From the NCBI RefSeq assembly GCF_022836495.1, contig NZ_BQXM01000018.1, positions 32,966 through 96,965 of the forward strand: a DNA stretch of 64,000 nucleotides, read 5' to 3'. The translations under genes were made by a program, and so were the position numbers. The stretch comes from Desulforhabdus sp. TSK (GTDB lineage Bacteria > Desulfobacterota > Syntrophobacteria > Syntrophobacterales > Syntrophobacteraceae). The notes under the pieces are model-generated. The model was not told the DNA's origin, ran no database searches, and saw only the letters and a program-made list of their open reading frames with translations. The first letter of the stretch is position 1. Each line of letters begins with the position of its first letter. Shown in pieces: positions 18,241 through 25,310 of this stretch.

Positions 18241-19002
18241 ATGCACGACTATGCTTCGAGAGGGGTGCATGCGGCAAGTGAGGCGAGGGAGCGGACGAAT
18301 CAGGCGGAAAAGACAGACTTGGGGTTACGCCGCAGCCAGTCACCCGAGCTCCGTGAGAACATCGAGCGGGCGGAGATGAGGGATGTTCCCCTGGGAAGGA
18401 GACTGGAGCAGGGGTTCAGAGACGATCGTGAACATCGCCGGATTTTCGCCGCTCCCCAAGTGGAAGGATTCGAGAAAAGCGGCGTCGTTACCAATTGGGA
18501 AATCCGCAGGTACCTCGAGGAAACCTTCCCTGACCGCCACTGCAACAACATCACCATGGAGAGCGTCCGGTATAGCGATCAGTATGTAGGAGATACAAAA
18601 AAAGTGGAACTGGGACACTGGGCAGACACCAAGCCCTATCCTGGCATGGATATCCACAACAAAGACATCACTATCAACTGCCAGACGCGAGACGGCATCA
18701 TGGACCGGGAGGAGCTCAAAAACACGATCGCTCACGAAGTAGGGCATCAGGTGCACAGAGCTTATCTTGAACCCTCTCACTGGACCGAGTGGACAATGCT
18801 CAGCGGGGATCGACCCGCAGAAAAGTGCGTGAGTGATTACGCCCGGCAGAATGCCTATGAAGATTTTGCCGAGAGCTACATGGCTTACGTGAGGAATCCC
18901 GAGGCGCTGCAGGATGTCAGTCCGGAGAAATATGGCTTCATGCGCGACCGGGTCTTCGATGGAAAAGAATACAATGGCGAGAGGAAAAGGACCGAAGGCT
19001 GA
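18241..19002 (+). CDS. Putative zinc metallopeptidase, toxin-like
   Basis: A strong GGAGGT lies six bases before the ATG. The 253-residue protein has the zinc-peptidase motif HEVGH near residue 166 and a downstream Glu-rich helix (YEDFAESYMAYV, near 210) that can supply the third metal ligand. This order resembles anthrax lethal factor-like and other effector peptidases (family inference). The N-terminal third is charged and lacks a signal peptide, so it would act in the cytosol. It is the last protein gene of the + operon, 95 bases after the HerA gene, the usual place for a variable effector. Confidence 0.7.
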   Translation: MHDYASRGVHAASEARERTNQAEKTDLGLRRSQSPELRENIERAEMRDVPLGRRLEQGFRDDREHRRIFAAPQVEGFEKSGVVTNWEIRRYLEETFPDRHCNNITMESVRYSDQYVGDTKKVELGHWADTKPYPGMDIHNKDITINCQTRDGIMDREELKNTIAHEVGHQVHRAYLEPSHWTEWTMLSGDRPAEKCVSDYARQNAYEDFAESYMAYVRNPEALQDVSPEKYGFMRDRVFDGKEYNGERKRTEG

Positions 19003-19116
19003 GGAAGCCTTTGAGATGCCCTCAATAAGATCGTCTTAATTGGTATACAGGCAGTTAATTTTAGCAACTATCATAACCAGTCAGCATAGAAAAAGTAGTA
19101 ACCATCATCTTTTTTC

Positions 19117-19145
19117 TTGTTTTAAGATGCTAAACAGTATATAGA
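19117..19145 (+). promoter_or_regulatory. Predicted sigma70 promoter of the candidate ncRNA
   Basis: TTGTTT (19117-19122), a 17-base spacer and TATAGA (19140-19145) fit a housekeeping promoter closely. The predicted start is near 19152, at the left side of a strongly structured stretch without ORFs. Confidence 0.5.
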
Positions 19146-19151
19146 ATTAGC

Positions 19152-19434
19152 GGCATTTTATGCGCCCTCTATAAGACACCGGTTGATCGCGTCACGAAGG
19201 GCCCTTTACGCCTGCAATTACGCAGGGCTTGCTCCAGGTAGGTGCGCTATTTGCGGTCAACGCGGTTGTCGTCGATAGGAACCGGCTTTACAGCGATCGA
19301 GATTAAGTCCCTAAAAGGGTAAACCTTAAAGAGGGGGCACTTAGAGCATGAGAAATGAGAATGGAGTGCAACGTAAATCCTGGAGTGGGGGGAACGGTTT
19401 CACTTGAAGCCGTTCCCGTTTTTATTTTTTTTAA
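19152..19434 (+). ncRNA. Candidate structured small RNA (~280 nt)
   Basis: This stretch has no convincing ORF and lies between a good promoter and a strong intrinsic terminator. Several complementary segments are visible. CCGGTT (near 19179) can pair with AACCGG further on, GATCGC with GCGATC, CCTGC with GCAGG around an AATTAC loop, and GCACT with AGTGC. GCGCCCTCT near 19162 can pair, with one mismatch, with AGAGGGGGC near 19333. It lacks the core sequences of tmRNA, RNase P RNA, 4.5S RNA and E. coli-type 6S RNA as I know them. The family is unknown. Alternatively it is a long structured 3' region of the metallopeptidase transcript. Confidence 0.45.
19390..19434 (+). terminator. Strong intrinsic terminator
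   Basis: A 12-bp stem (GGGAACGGTTTC / GAAGCCGTTCCC, one G-T pair, loop ACTT) is followed by GTTTTTATTTTTTTT. It stops + strand transcription before the converging - strand gene. No T-tract exists on the other strand, so it is one-directional. Confidence 0.85.
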
Positions 19435-19480
19435 CAAGAGAACCAAAACATTGTGTGTGTGGCAACTGGTGGGAAAAAAT

Positions 19481-20176
19481 CTACTGGCCTGGTTTTCGGA
19501 CGCACCTTACATGATGATGGCGATCCTGGTGACTCAACCCCGGTTGGCCAGTATTAAAATCGACAACCCATCCCTCAGCTTTTTTCTTCCGGGGAAAATA
19601 TAGCTCAATGAACGTTGGCAAGGCTTCTGCTTCGTATTCGTTGCTGGACCAGTAAATCCTCCCACGAGATTTTGCAGGCTCATTCATTTTTGCAAAATAG
19701 CCAAAAGTCACAATCGATTTCAACTCCATGACCGTGGGCAAACGCCACTCGCTATAACTGTATCCTCCCAGCCTCAATCCTTTGGCATATTCCGAAGCCT
19801 CTTTCCATGTTCTCTTTACCCCATCGCATTTTTTTTGCCACATCAAGCGTGTCTTGGTATCCGTCACAGTACCATCACCATTGTCAATAAACCTTATTCG
19901 ATGGTTCGTGTTCTTGGGAGTTGCTTTTGCATTGCCTTGTCGATTTCTCTCGGTTTTCCTTTCTCCTATTATGTTTGTACACTCCGGATTTCCCGTTCTG
20001 CGCCTCAATTCCTGAAGTTCATTCCAGTTGCGACGAGCGATCTCGAGTTTCCTCCTGTGAAGAGCTTCCTCTTCACTCGAGAGTCTGATGAGATAGACTA
20101 TAAATTCCCATCCACACTGAGGGCACAAAACTTCTAGCTCGTCTTGAATTCTCATTCCACATACCGGGCACTGCAT
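19481..20176 (-). CDS. Zinc-ribbon/DUF1566 (Lcl_C-like) protein A
   Basis: The ATG at 20176 (MQCPVCGM) is chosen because the two related proteins start identically and GAGG precedes it. Residues 1-62 form the shared module: CPVC and CPQCGWEF cysteine pairs, then a charged helix ending in KLEIARRNWNELQELR. The rest is DUF1566, a C-type-lectin-like fold: DNGDGTVTDTKTRLMWQKK, GGYSYSEWRLPTVMEL, IYWSSNEYE and VRCVR at the end. DUF1566 is usually a surface or binding domain, but here it lacks a signal peptide and should be cytosolic. It is probably a sensor or adaptor. It is the last gene of the - strand set. Confidence 0.85.
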   Translation of the reverse strand: MQCPVCGMRIQDELEVLCPQCGWEFIVYLIRLSSEEEALHRRKLEIARRNWNELQELRRRTGNPECTNIIGERKTERNRQGNAKATPKNTNHRIRFIDNGDGTVTDTKTRLMWQKKCDGVKRTWKEASEYAKGLRLGGYSYSEWRLPTVMELKSIVTFGYFAKMNEPAKSRGRIYWSSNEYEAEALPTFIELYFPRKKKAEGWVVDFNTGQPGLSHQDRHHHVRCVRKPGQ

Positions 20177-20192
20177 CATTACCTCGCTGCAC

Positions 20193-20220
20193 AGATTAGA
20201 GCGGTAATTCAATATGTAAA
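20193..20220 (-). promoter_or_regulatory. Possible promoter for DUF1566 protein A
   Basis: On the - strand TTTACA (20220-20215), a 16-base spacer and TAATCT (20198-20193) precede the gene. The start would lie only ~10 bases before the ATG, so the leader would be very short. Confidence 0.28.
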
Positions 20221-20344
20221 TAATTTTCCAATGTTTATCTCGTGATCTTTATTGTTATGCATTACCTTCAGGCACTTTTATCTACCTTGCGGTCCACTCT
20301 TAACTGTGTATTCGAGAGAAATGTGCCATACACTCGGAAGAGAA

Positions 20345-21823
20345 TCATTCCAAAGCCTTTTCTATGAGATCTGGCCGATGAAAATACGACTTAAATGCTT
20401 CAAAAGGGTACGTTCTGCATTTGGCAGGAGGAATGTTCGCAATATCTTGTTTTGACACAAAGATCACACGCCTTTTCAAACTTTTAAAAGATCCTATGAA
20501 ATCGTAGTATCCCTTTGGAGTGTAAGTGACAGACGTATCCTCGGATAGTATCTGAAAAGTCAAGAGCAATGCTTCGCTTTCAACCTCCCATATGTGTACC
20601 GTACCATCAACACTTCCCGATGTGACCAATCTGCCGTTCGAACTGAAACAAACGGAACGGATTTCCTCCCCTTTTTCCCAACAGGGGAACCAACGAAGGG
20701 TTTTGAGCAGTCTTTTGCTTTTGCTTTCAACTTCCCATATCTCTACCGTGCCATCATTATCATCTCCCGCAGCGAGAAGGGTCTCATCTGGATGGAAGCA
20801 AACTGATGAGTATCGATTATGATCATGGCTATGCAAATATAAACTAATTGGCTCTCCACTATCTAGGTAATCGTAATCAAGATAATCAATATTGTGTATT
20901 TTGACATAACTTTCATATGAAGCAGCTATTGATCTATTATCAGGACCAAAGCACACTGGCATCCCTTCGAAAAGATCATAGCCGCTTGTAGCCTCTGTCA
21001 GCTTTCCGCTGCTTAGCTCCCAAAGTGCCACTACGCCATAATCACATCCGGCTGCAATGAACTTTCCATCTTGGCTGATGGAAACTGAAAGCAAATCGGG
21101 TTCACACACTATAATTTCTGATTCTTGGAAACATCCGGAATCATCATGAATATCGTGTATTACTTTAGCAGTCGCCCTTTCGCTCGGTAGTAGTATACCA
21201 GTATTTAATTCATGTAGGCATAACGTGCCATTGGTACTTCCTGAAGCGGCAAATCTTGCATCAGGGCTGAAACAAATGCACCTGACAGGATTCTTATGGC
21301 CCTCGAAAGAACGAATAAGTCTCCCACTCTCCACTTCGTTCAGTCGGAGTGTACAGTCATCACCTGCTGATAGAAGCATCGATCCATTTGGGCTGAAGCA
21401 GAGAGCATGGACTGCTTTTTGATGGTCTCTTATAACTGGGCGCTGAGAACTGCCGAGAATATCCCAGAGGCGTATTATGCCGTCCTCGCTTCCCGTGGCA
21501 AGTATTCCCCCATCAGGTGAAATAGCTATAGCGCTAAACCGATTCTTGTTGCATCTCGAACTCGAGAGCGGTATCAACATAACATTTCGCGGGTCTTCTG
21601 GAAGTGATGCTTGGTCAAGATCCTCCGAAGCAGAGAATCCCTCCTTGCCTCTGAGTTCCTGAAACGCGCTCCAGTTGCGCTTCATTATTTCCAGCTTTTT
21701 GCTATGGAGTTCGTTCTCCTCAGGCGAAAGTTCCGTGACATAGAGTCTAAACTCCCACCCGCACTGACGGCACAAAGCATCGAGATCGTCTTCGATTCTC
21801 AGTCCACAGACAGGACAATTCAT
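20345..21823 (-). CDS. Zinc-ribbon/WD40-repeat protein
   Basis: The ATG is preceded by AAGGGAG. Residues 1-60 are the shared zinc-ribbon/helix module (MNCPVCGLRI, CRQCGWEFRLYV, KLEIMKRNWSAFQELR). From about residue 90 there are some six to seven WD40 blades with typical endings (FSAIAISPDGGILATGSEDG; GTVEIWEV; RLVTSGSVDGTVHIWEV), which form a beta-propeller for protein binding. The last ~60 residues (YTPKGYYDFIGSFKSLKRRV) resemble the tail often found after WD40 repeats in bacterial caspase or NACHT-type sensors. It is probably a target-recognition subunit that docks on a common partner through its N-terminus. Confidence 0.88.
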   Translation of the reverse strand: MNCPVCGLRIEDDLDALCRQCGWEFRLYVTELSPEENELHSKKLEIMKRNWSAFQELRGKEGFSASEDLDQASLPEDPRNVMLIPLSSSRCNKNRFSAIAISPDGGILATGSEDGIIRLWDILGSSQRPVIRDHQKAVHALCFSPNGSMLLSAGDDCTLRLNEVESGRLIRSFEGHKNPVRCICFSPDARFAASGSTNGTLCLHELNTGILLPSERATAKVIHDIHDDSGCFQESEIIVCEPDLLSVSISQDGKFIAAGCDYGVVALWELSSGKLTEATSGYDLFEGMPVCFGPDNRSIAASYESYVKIHNIDYLDYDYLDSGEPISLYLHSHDHNRYSSVCFHPDETLLAAGDDNDGTVEIWEVESKSKRLLKTLRWFPCWEKGEEIRSVCFSSNGRLVTSGSVDGTVHIWEVESEALLLTFQILSEDTSVTYTPKGYYDFIGSFKSLKRRVIFVSKQDIANIPPAKCRTYPFEAFKSYFHRPDLIEKALE

Positions 21824-21896
21824 TCAAGCAACTCCCTTTGACACCGTCATCATCTCGTATTGCATGGCAGTGGCATCACACAAGTCCTACTGAAAT

Positions 21897-22928
21897 CTAT
21901 GCCGTCATATTGAGCCGCCGAATATCTCGAAGAGTTTCTTCGACGACAACGATCGCTTCCCGGAGGGCAAGATCGAATTCCTGTAATGCTCCGGCGATCT
22001 TGCTCGACATGTCGGACAGTCGAAGAACGCGCTCTCGGGCAGTAGCTCCAAATGTTCCTGCATCATGTCTCCATTTTGCCTGCAACTGAGCATCGGCTGC
22101 GAAGTGCATGTCGTAAAGTTCCCGATTCACCTTTTCTGCCTCGGTCACTGTCTCGAGCTCTTTCAAGCATTTGTCGAGCTCCGTCGTCACTTTCCTGTAT
22201 TCGGCATTTCGTTGTTGAAGCTTCCGTAATTCCCGGGAGAGCCTGCGGTCGCATTCGTCCCACCCGAGATCTAGTGATGAAGCCAGTTTGGAAGAAAGCT
22301 CCACCAGTTGTCCGATGGTATCCTCACGCTCCAGTTGCAGAGTCTGCAGCAACTCTTGGCCAGTCCGAGATATCTCCTGCAGACGATCACGTTCCTGGAC
22401 GAGTTTCTTCATCTCGTCGCGCCGTGGTTCCACTTCAGCGCGGAGGGTTTCGATTTCTTCCCGCAAAGCGATCAGTCTCTCGGGCTTGGTCATCTCCCGC
22501 AGTCGCTGGAGTTGATCGAGATGATCTTCCAAGATTTTCAGTTCCTGGGACTGGGCAGTCAACAACTCGGACTGCATCAAAAGTTCGGCATGACTTTGTC
22601 GCAGCCCTTCAGTCCTTTCCACGACAGCGGTAAGTTCCGTGGCGATCTCACCCACCTGTCGTTCGAATTCGCTCGCCTTGAGTTCTGGTTCGACCTCCGG
22701 CAAAGCCCTGATTAGAAACGTCCCCACATGTTCCGCAGCATTCAAGTAGGCAAGCAGGAAGTCGGTAAGATCGTCGGTCCCGGCAATTGATTTGAGCGTC
22801 TGATCATCCATCCGAGCGTGTTTGAGGAGCAATGCCGCCAATTCTACCATCCGCATGCGCCTTGTTTCAGCAACATCGTCGTTACGAATCGCTTTCCAGA
22901 GATCTTCAGCCTGCTGAAGCTGTACCAT
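21897..22928 (-). CDS. Long coiled-coil protein paired with Hsp70
   Basis: The ATG at 22928 lies directly after the Hsp70 stop and behind GGAGGG; a TTG at 22934 overlapping that stop is an alternative. After a ~90-residue helical head (VELAALLLKHARMDDQTLKS) the protein is nearly continuous coiled coil (residues ~90-300). No nuclease or ATPase motif is visible. The tight coupling to an Hsp70 suggests a co-chaperone or scaffold, perhaps a GrpE-like role by analogy only: the length and sequence do not match GrpE. Confidence 0.65.
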   Translation of the reverse strand: MVQLQQAEDLWKAIRNDDVAETRRMRMVELAALLLKHARMDDQTLKSIAGTDDLTDFLLAYLNAAEHVGTFLIRALPEVEPELKASEFERQVGEIATELTAVVERTEGLRQSHAELLMQSELLTAQSQELKILEDHLDQLQRLREMTKPERLIALREEIETLRAEVEPRRDEMKKLVQERDRLQEISRTGQELLQTLQLEREDTIGQLVELSSKLASSLDLGWDECDRRLSRELRKLQQRNAEYRKVTTELDKCLKELETVTEAEKVNRELYDMHFAADAQLQAKWRHDAGTFGATARERVLRLSDMSSKIAGALQEFDLALREAIVVVEETLRDIRRLNMTA

Positions 22929-22930
22929 CC

Positions 22931-24529
22931 TCAACCCTCCTCTAAAATGATCCCTGCGACTTTTTCGAGCAGGGCGCCAAGGGGAGTTTCCTGCACGGAA
23001 CCGCTTAGATCCACTGCGTGGAAGGTGAAAAGATAGTTCTCATCGACGGAAAAACCAATCTTCCACTGGTTCCCCTGCTGATGAGCATTGGGCAAGAGTC
23101 GATCCACGGCCTTTTCGAGAGAAATTCGCCAACGTCCCCGTTTATCTCTGAGAAATATCGTGATAGGAAGCTTTCGGTTACGGGGATCGATGCTGAACCG
23201 GGCCAGTCCTTTGAGGAAAACGGACGCGAGGTATTGCGATATCTTGACCCCTTTTTTCAGAAAAGGAATTTCGGTAAACTTGTATTCCCCTGTTCCATCA
23301 TCCTTCCAGACCATCAACCCTACGGTGATGGGGCAGACGGGGTCGATACTGAACATCTCGTTGGCGATCAGTGCCGCCCCCTTGGAAATGGCCAACGCTG
23401 TGTCCTCGACCGTAAAACATGAATTGAATCTTTGATCCTCCGTGGTCTCGGAACCAAAAAACTCCCGCACCGTTTGCTGTACCAGGTAAAATCCGCTGAA
23501 GCCTCCCACCATCACGACGCGGAAGCGATCACTATCGTTGCAGTCTACCTGGTGCTCATCGAGATAACTTTTCATCTCGGTGAGAGCATCCAGAAGCTCG
23601 GATTTGATGACGAGGTTGAATGCGTCGGCAAGATCGGACGCTTTGAACTCTACCGAATTGACCTCGAAAGCTTTCTTGTTGACCGTCTTGTTCTTGAGAT
23701 ATTGTTCGAGAATCTTGTCCACGTGCTTTCTGAGCTTGATTTTCCTTTCTTCGAATTCCCTCATGAATCCTGGAAAAGTTTGTTCAGTTCTCGAGAGTCG
23801 CATTCCTTTCAGTCGTTCATAGACAGCCATCACCGTTGCCTCATCGAAGGCTACTCCTGCTTTCCCGAGAGTTTGGCTGTCATATCCCTTTCCTGTGCAC
23901 TCGAGTACCGAGATCCGTTCCGCTTCGACTTTCGAGAGACTGAGGTCAAGGGTGCCGCCGCCATAGTCGCATACCAGCACGTGGCCATCGAAAGACCGTC
24001 CATATTGTTCTCTGAAACAATGGGCAAAATAAACTGCCGCTGCAACGGGTTCGCTAAGGAATCTACGAACGGGCAGTCCCAGCTCCTGACAAATTTCTTT
24101 GAGGCATTCTCGGGAGGCGTGCCTGCCTTCCCTCACCCATATCTCGGGCACTGTAATCACGACATTTTCAATGCTGCTCTCGATATTTTGTTCCTGGCAA
24201 TAATTCTGTATGAGATATTCCACAAAGGCCTTCGCACAGTCCCGTGGCGACTGGTGTTCGTAGCCGTATCTTTCGAGCTTCTCTTGCCGATCTTCGGAAA
24301 GAAGCATTTTGAAACGGGAGAAGATCTTGTAATCACTATCGCCTTCGTTGATGCGTGCCGAATCCCCTATACAGATCGAACCATCCGAGACATCGTAGCT
24401 GACAAAAGATGGTATATAAGGTGAGCCATCGGCCCCACCCATTCGATAGCATTCGATCACCTTGCGAGAGGGATCCAGATAGCTGAGAGTGCTGTTCGTG
24501 GTCCCAAAGTCAAGGCCAAGCTTGTGCAT
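22931..24529 (-). CDS. Hsp70/DnaK-family chaperone with shortened C-terminus
   Basis: The ATG at 24529 has GGAGG eight bases upstream and gives the canonical start HKLGLDFGTTNSTLSYL. Other actin-fold ATPase motifs are visible: FLSEPVAAAVYFAH, VCDYGGGTLDLSLS and VMVGGFSGFYLVQ. The protein is 532 residues against ~640 for DnaK. A reduced substrate-binding region is present and the helical lid appears to be missing. No DnaJ or GrpE gene is nearby. It is a specialised Hsp70 inside the AAA+/protease set, likely handling client proteins or assembly of the complex. Confidence 0.92.
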   Translation of the reverse strand: MHKLGLDFGTTNSTLSYLDPSRKVIECYRMGGADGSPYIPSFVSYDVSDGSICIGDSARINEGDSDYKIFSRFKMLLSEDRQEKLERYGYEHQSPRDCAKAFVEYLIQNYCQEQNIESSIENVVITVPEIWVREGRHASRECLKEICQELGLPVRRFLSEPVAAAVYFAHCFREQYGRSFDGHVLVCDYGGGTLDLSLSKVEAERISVLECTGKGYDSQTLGKAGVAFDEATVMAVYERLKGMRLSRTEQTFPGFMREFEERKIKLRKHVDKILEQYLKNKTVNKKAFEVNSVEFKASDLADAFNLVIKSELLDALTEMKSYLDEHQVDCNDSDRFRVVMVGGFSGFYLVQQTVREFFGSETTEDQRFNSCFTVEDTALAISKGAALIANEMFSIDPVCPITVGLMVWKDDGTGEYKFTEIPFLKKGVKISQYLASVFLKGLARFSIDPRNRKLPITIFLRDKRGRWRISLEKAVDRLLPNAHQQGNQWKIGFSVDENYLFTFHAVDLSGSVQETPLGALLEKVAGIILEEG

Positions 24530-24653
24530 GGTATAGTCCTCCATCACTTCAACCAAAACTGTCGTACAGCAGTAGGAGCTTCTTTGAATCTTCTAGGCTG
24601 AAATTCAAGGGAAAGGCGGCGTGCAGAAATAGCTGATCATTATTTAAAATACC

Positions 24654-25310
24654 TTAAGTATCTTGCAACCTTCCTCTTACCGGCCAGACATGTCCACCCC
24701 AACCACCAGCTCTGCTTATGATTTTACCGTACCATATATCTATGTGCGCATATTTCTGCCAGTGTTCATATACTGAAATTATGCATTTATCTTTATAAAT
24801 ATATTTTTTGATGTTTCTGAAAGGATGGTTGCATGGTAACGCTGGACGTTGCCGACCAGTGTCAATGAGAGATACAAGTTCGCGTTCAGTGGAGATCCGC
24901 CAATCACTGTAAGGACCGGTGCTCAGTTCACTCACCCAAGTCTCTGCATCTTCTCTCCAACTAAGATATGGGAATTGCCGTCCGATATCTCTTGTCCACA
25001 TTAAGCCGGTCTTATTGTCTTCAACAACATCGTTATCTACAATTCTAAACCGTTTATTACATAACTCTGATTTAGATAGAGATTCTTTTATATCATATTT
25101 TTGATTTTTTATTTTACTCTCTAATTCCTGTAACTTGCTCTGCAGTTCCTTCATGGCATGCCAATTTTGCCGGGCTATCTCCAACTTCTTTCGATATAAT
25201 GCCTCTTCCGCTTCCGAAAGCTTTGTCAGGTAAATCCTGAACTCCCAGCCACACTGTGGGCACAGCACTTCTGGTTCGTCAACTTTGAGTGTGCATACAG
25301 GGCAATCCAT
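24654..25310 (-). CDS. Zinc-ribbon/DUF1566 protein C
   Basis: The start (MDCPVCTL) overlaps the stop of the triple-AAA protease gene by one base (TAATG), so it is translationally coupled to it. Residues 1-60 are the shared module (CPVCTLKV, CPQCGWEFRIYL, KLEIARQNWHAMKELQ). The C-terminal part is a divergent DUF1566 domain (DNKTGLMWTRDI, YSDWRISTERELVSLID, GGHVWPVRG). Base composition falls sharply towards AT in this gene compared with the AAA gene. The domain pair makes it a paralogue of protein A, diversified in the recognition part. Confidence 0.8.
   Translation of the reverse strand: MDCPVCTLKVDEPEVLCPQCGWEFRIYLTKLSEAEEALYRKKLEIARQNWHAMKELQSKLQELESKIKNQKYDIKESLSKSELCNKRFRIVDNDVVEDNKTGLMWTRDIGRQFPYLSWREDAETWVSELSTGPYSDWRISTERELVSLIDTGRQRPALPCNHPFRNIKKYIYKDKCIISVYEHWQKYAHIDIWYGKIISRAGGWGGHVWPVRGRLQDT

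Noticed and set aside
19152..19390. tmRNA, RNase P RNA, 4.5S RNA or group II intron
   Set aside because: The conserved core sequences of these RNAs (for example the tmRNA CCA end, RNase P GAGGAAAGTC, 4.5S GGAAG loop, intron domain V) are not visible.
23432..24424. 330-codon + strand ORF opposite the Hsp70 gene
   Set aside because: It is a mirror frame of a well-conserved gene, has no ribosome site and no recognisable domain.
19481..25310. Diversity-generating retroelement target (DUF1566 has a lectin-like fold)
   Set aside because: There is no reverse transcriptase in the window and I found no template repeat resembling the 3' end of either gene.
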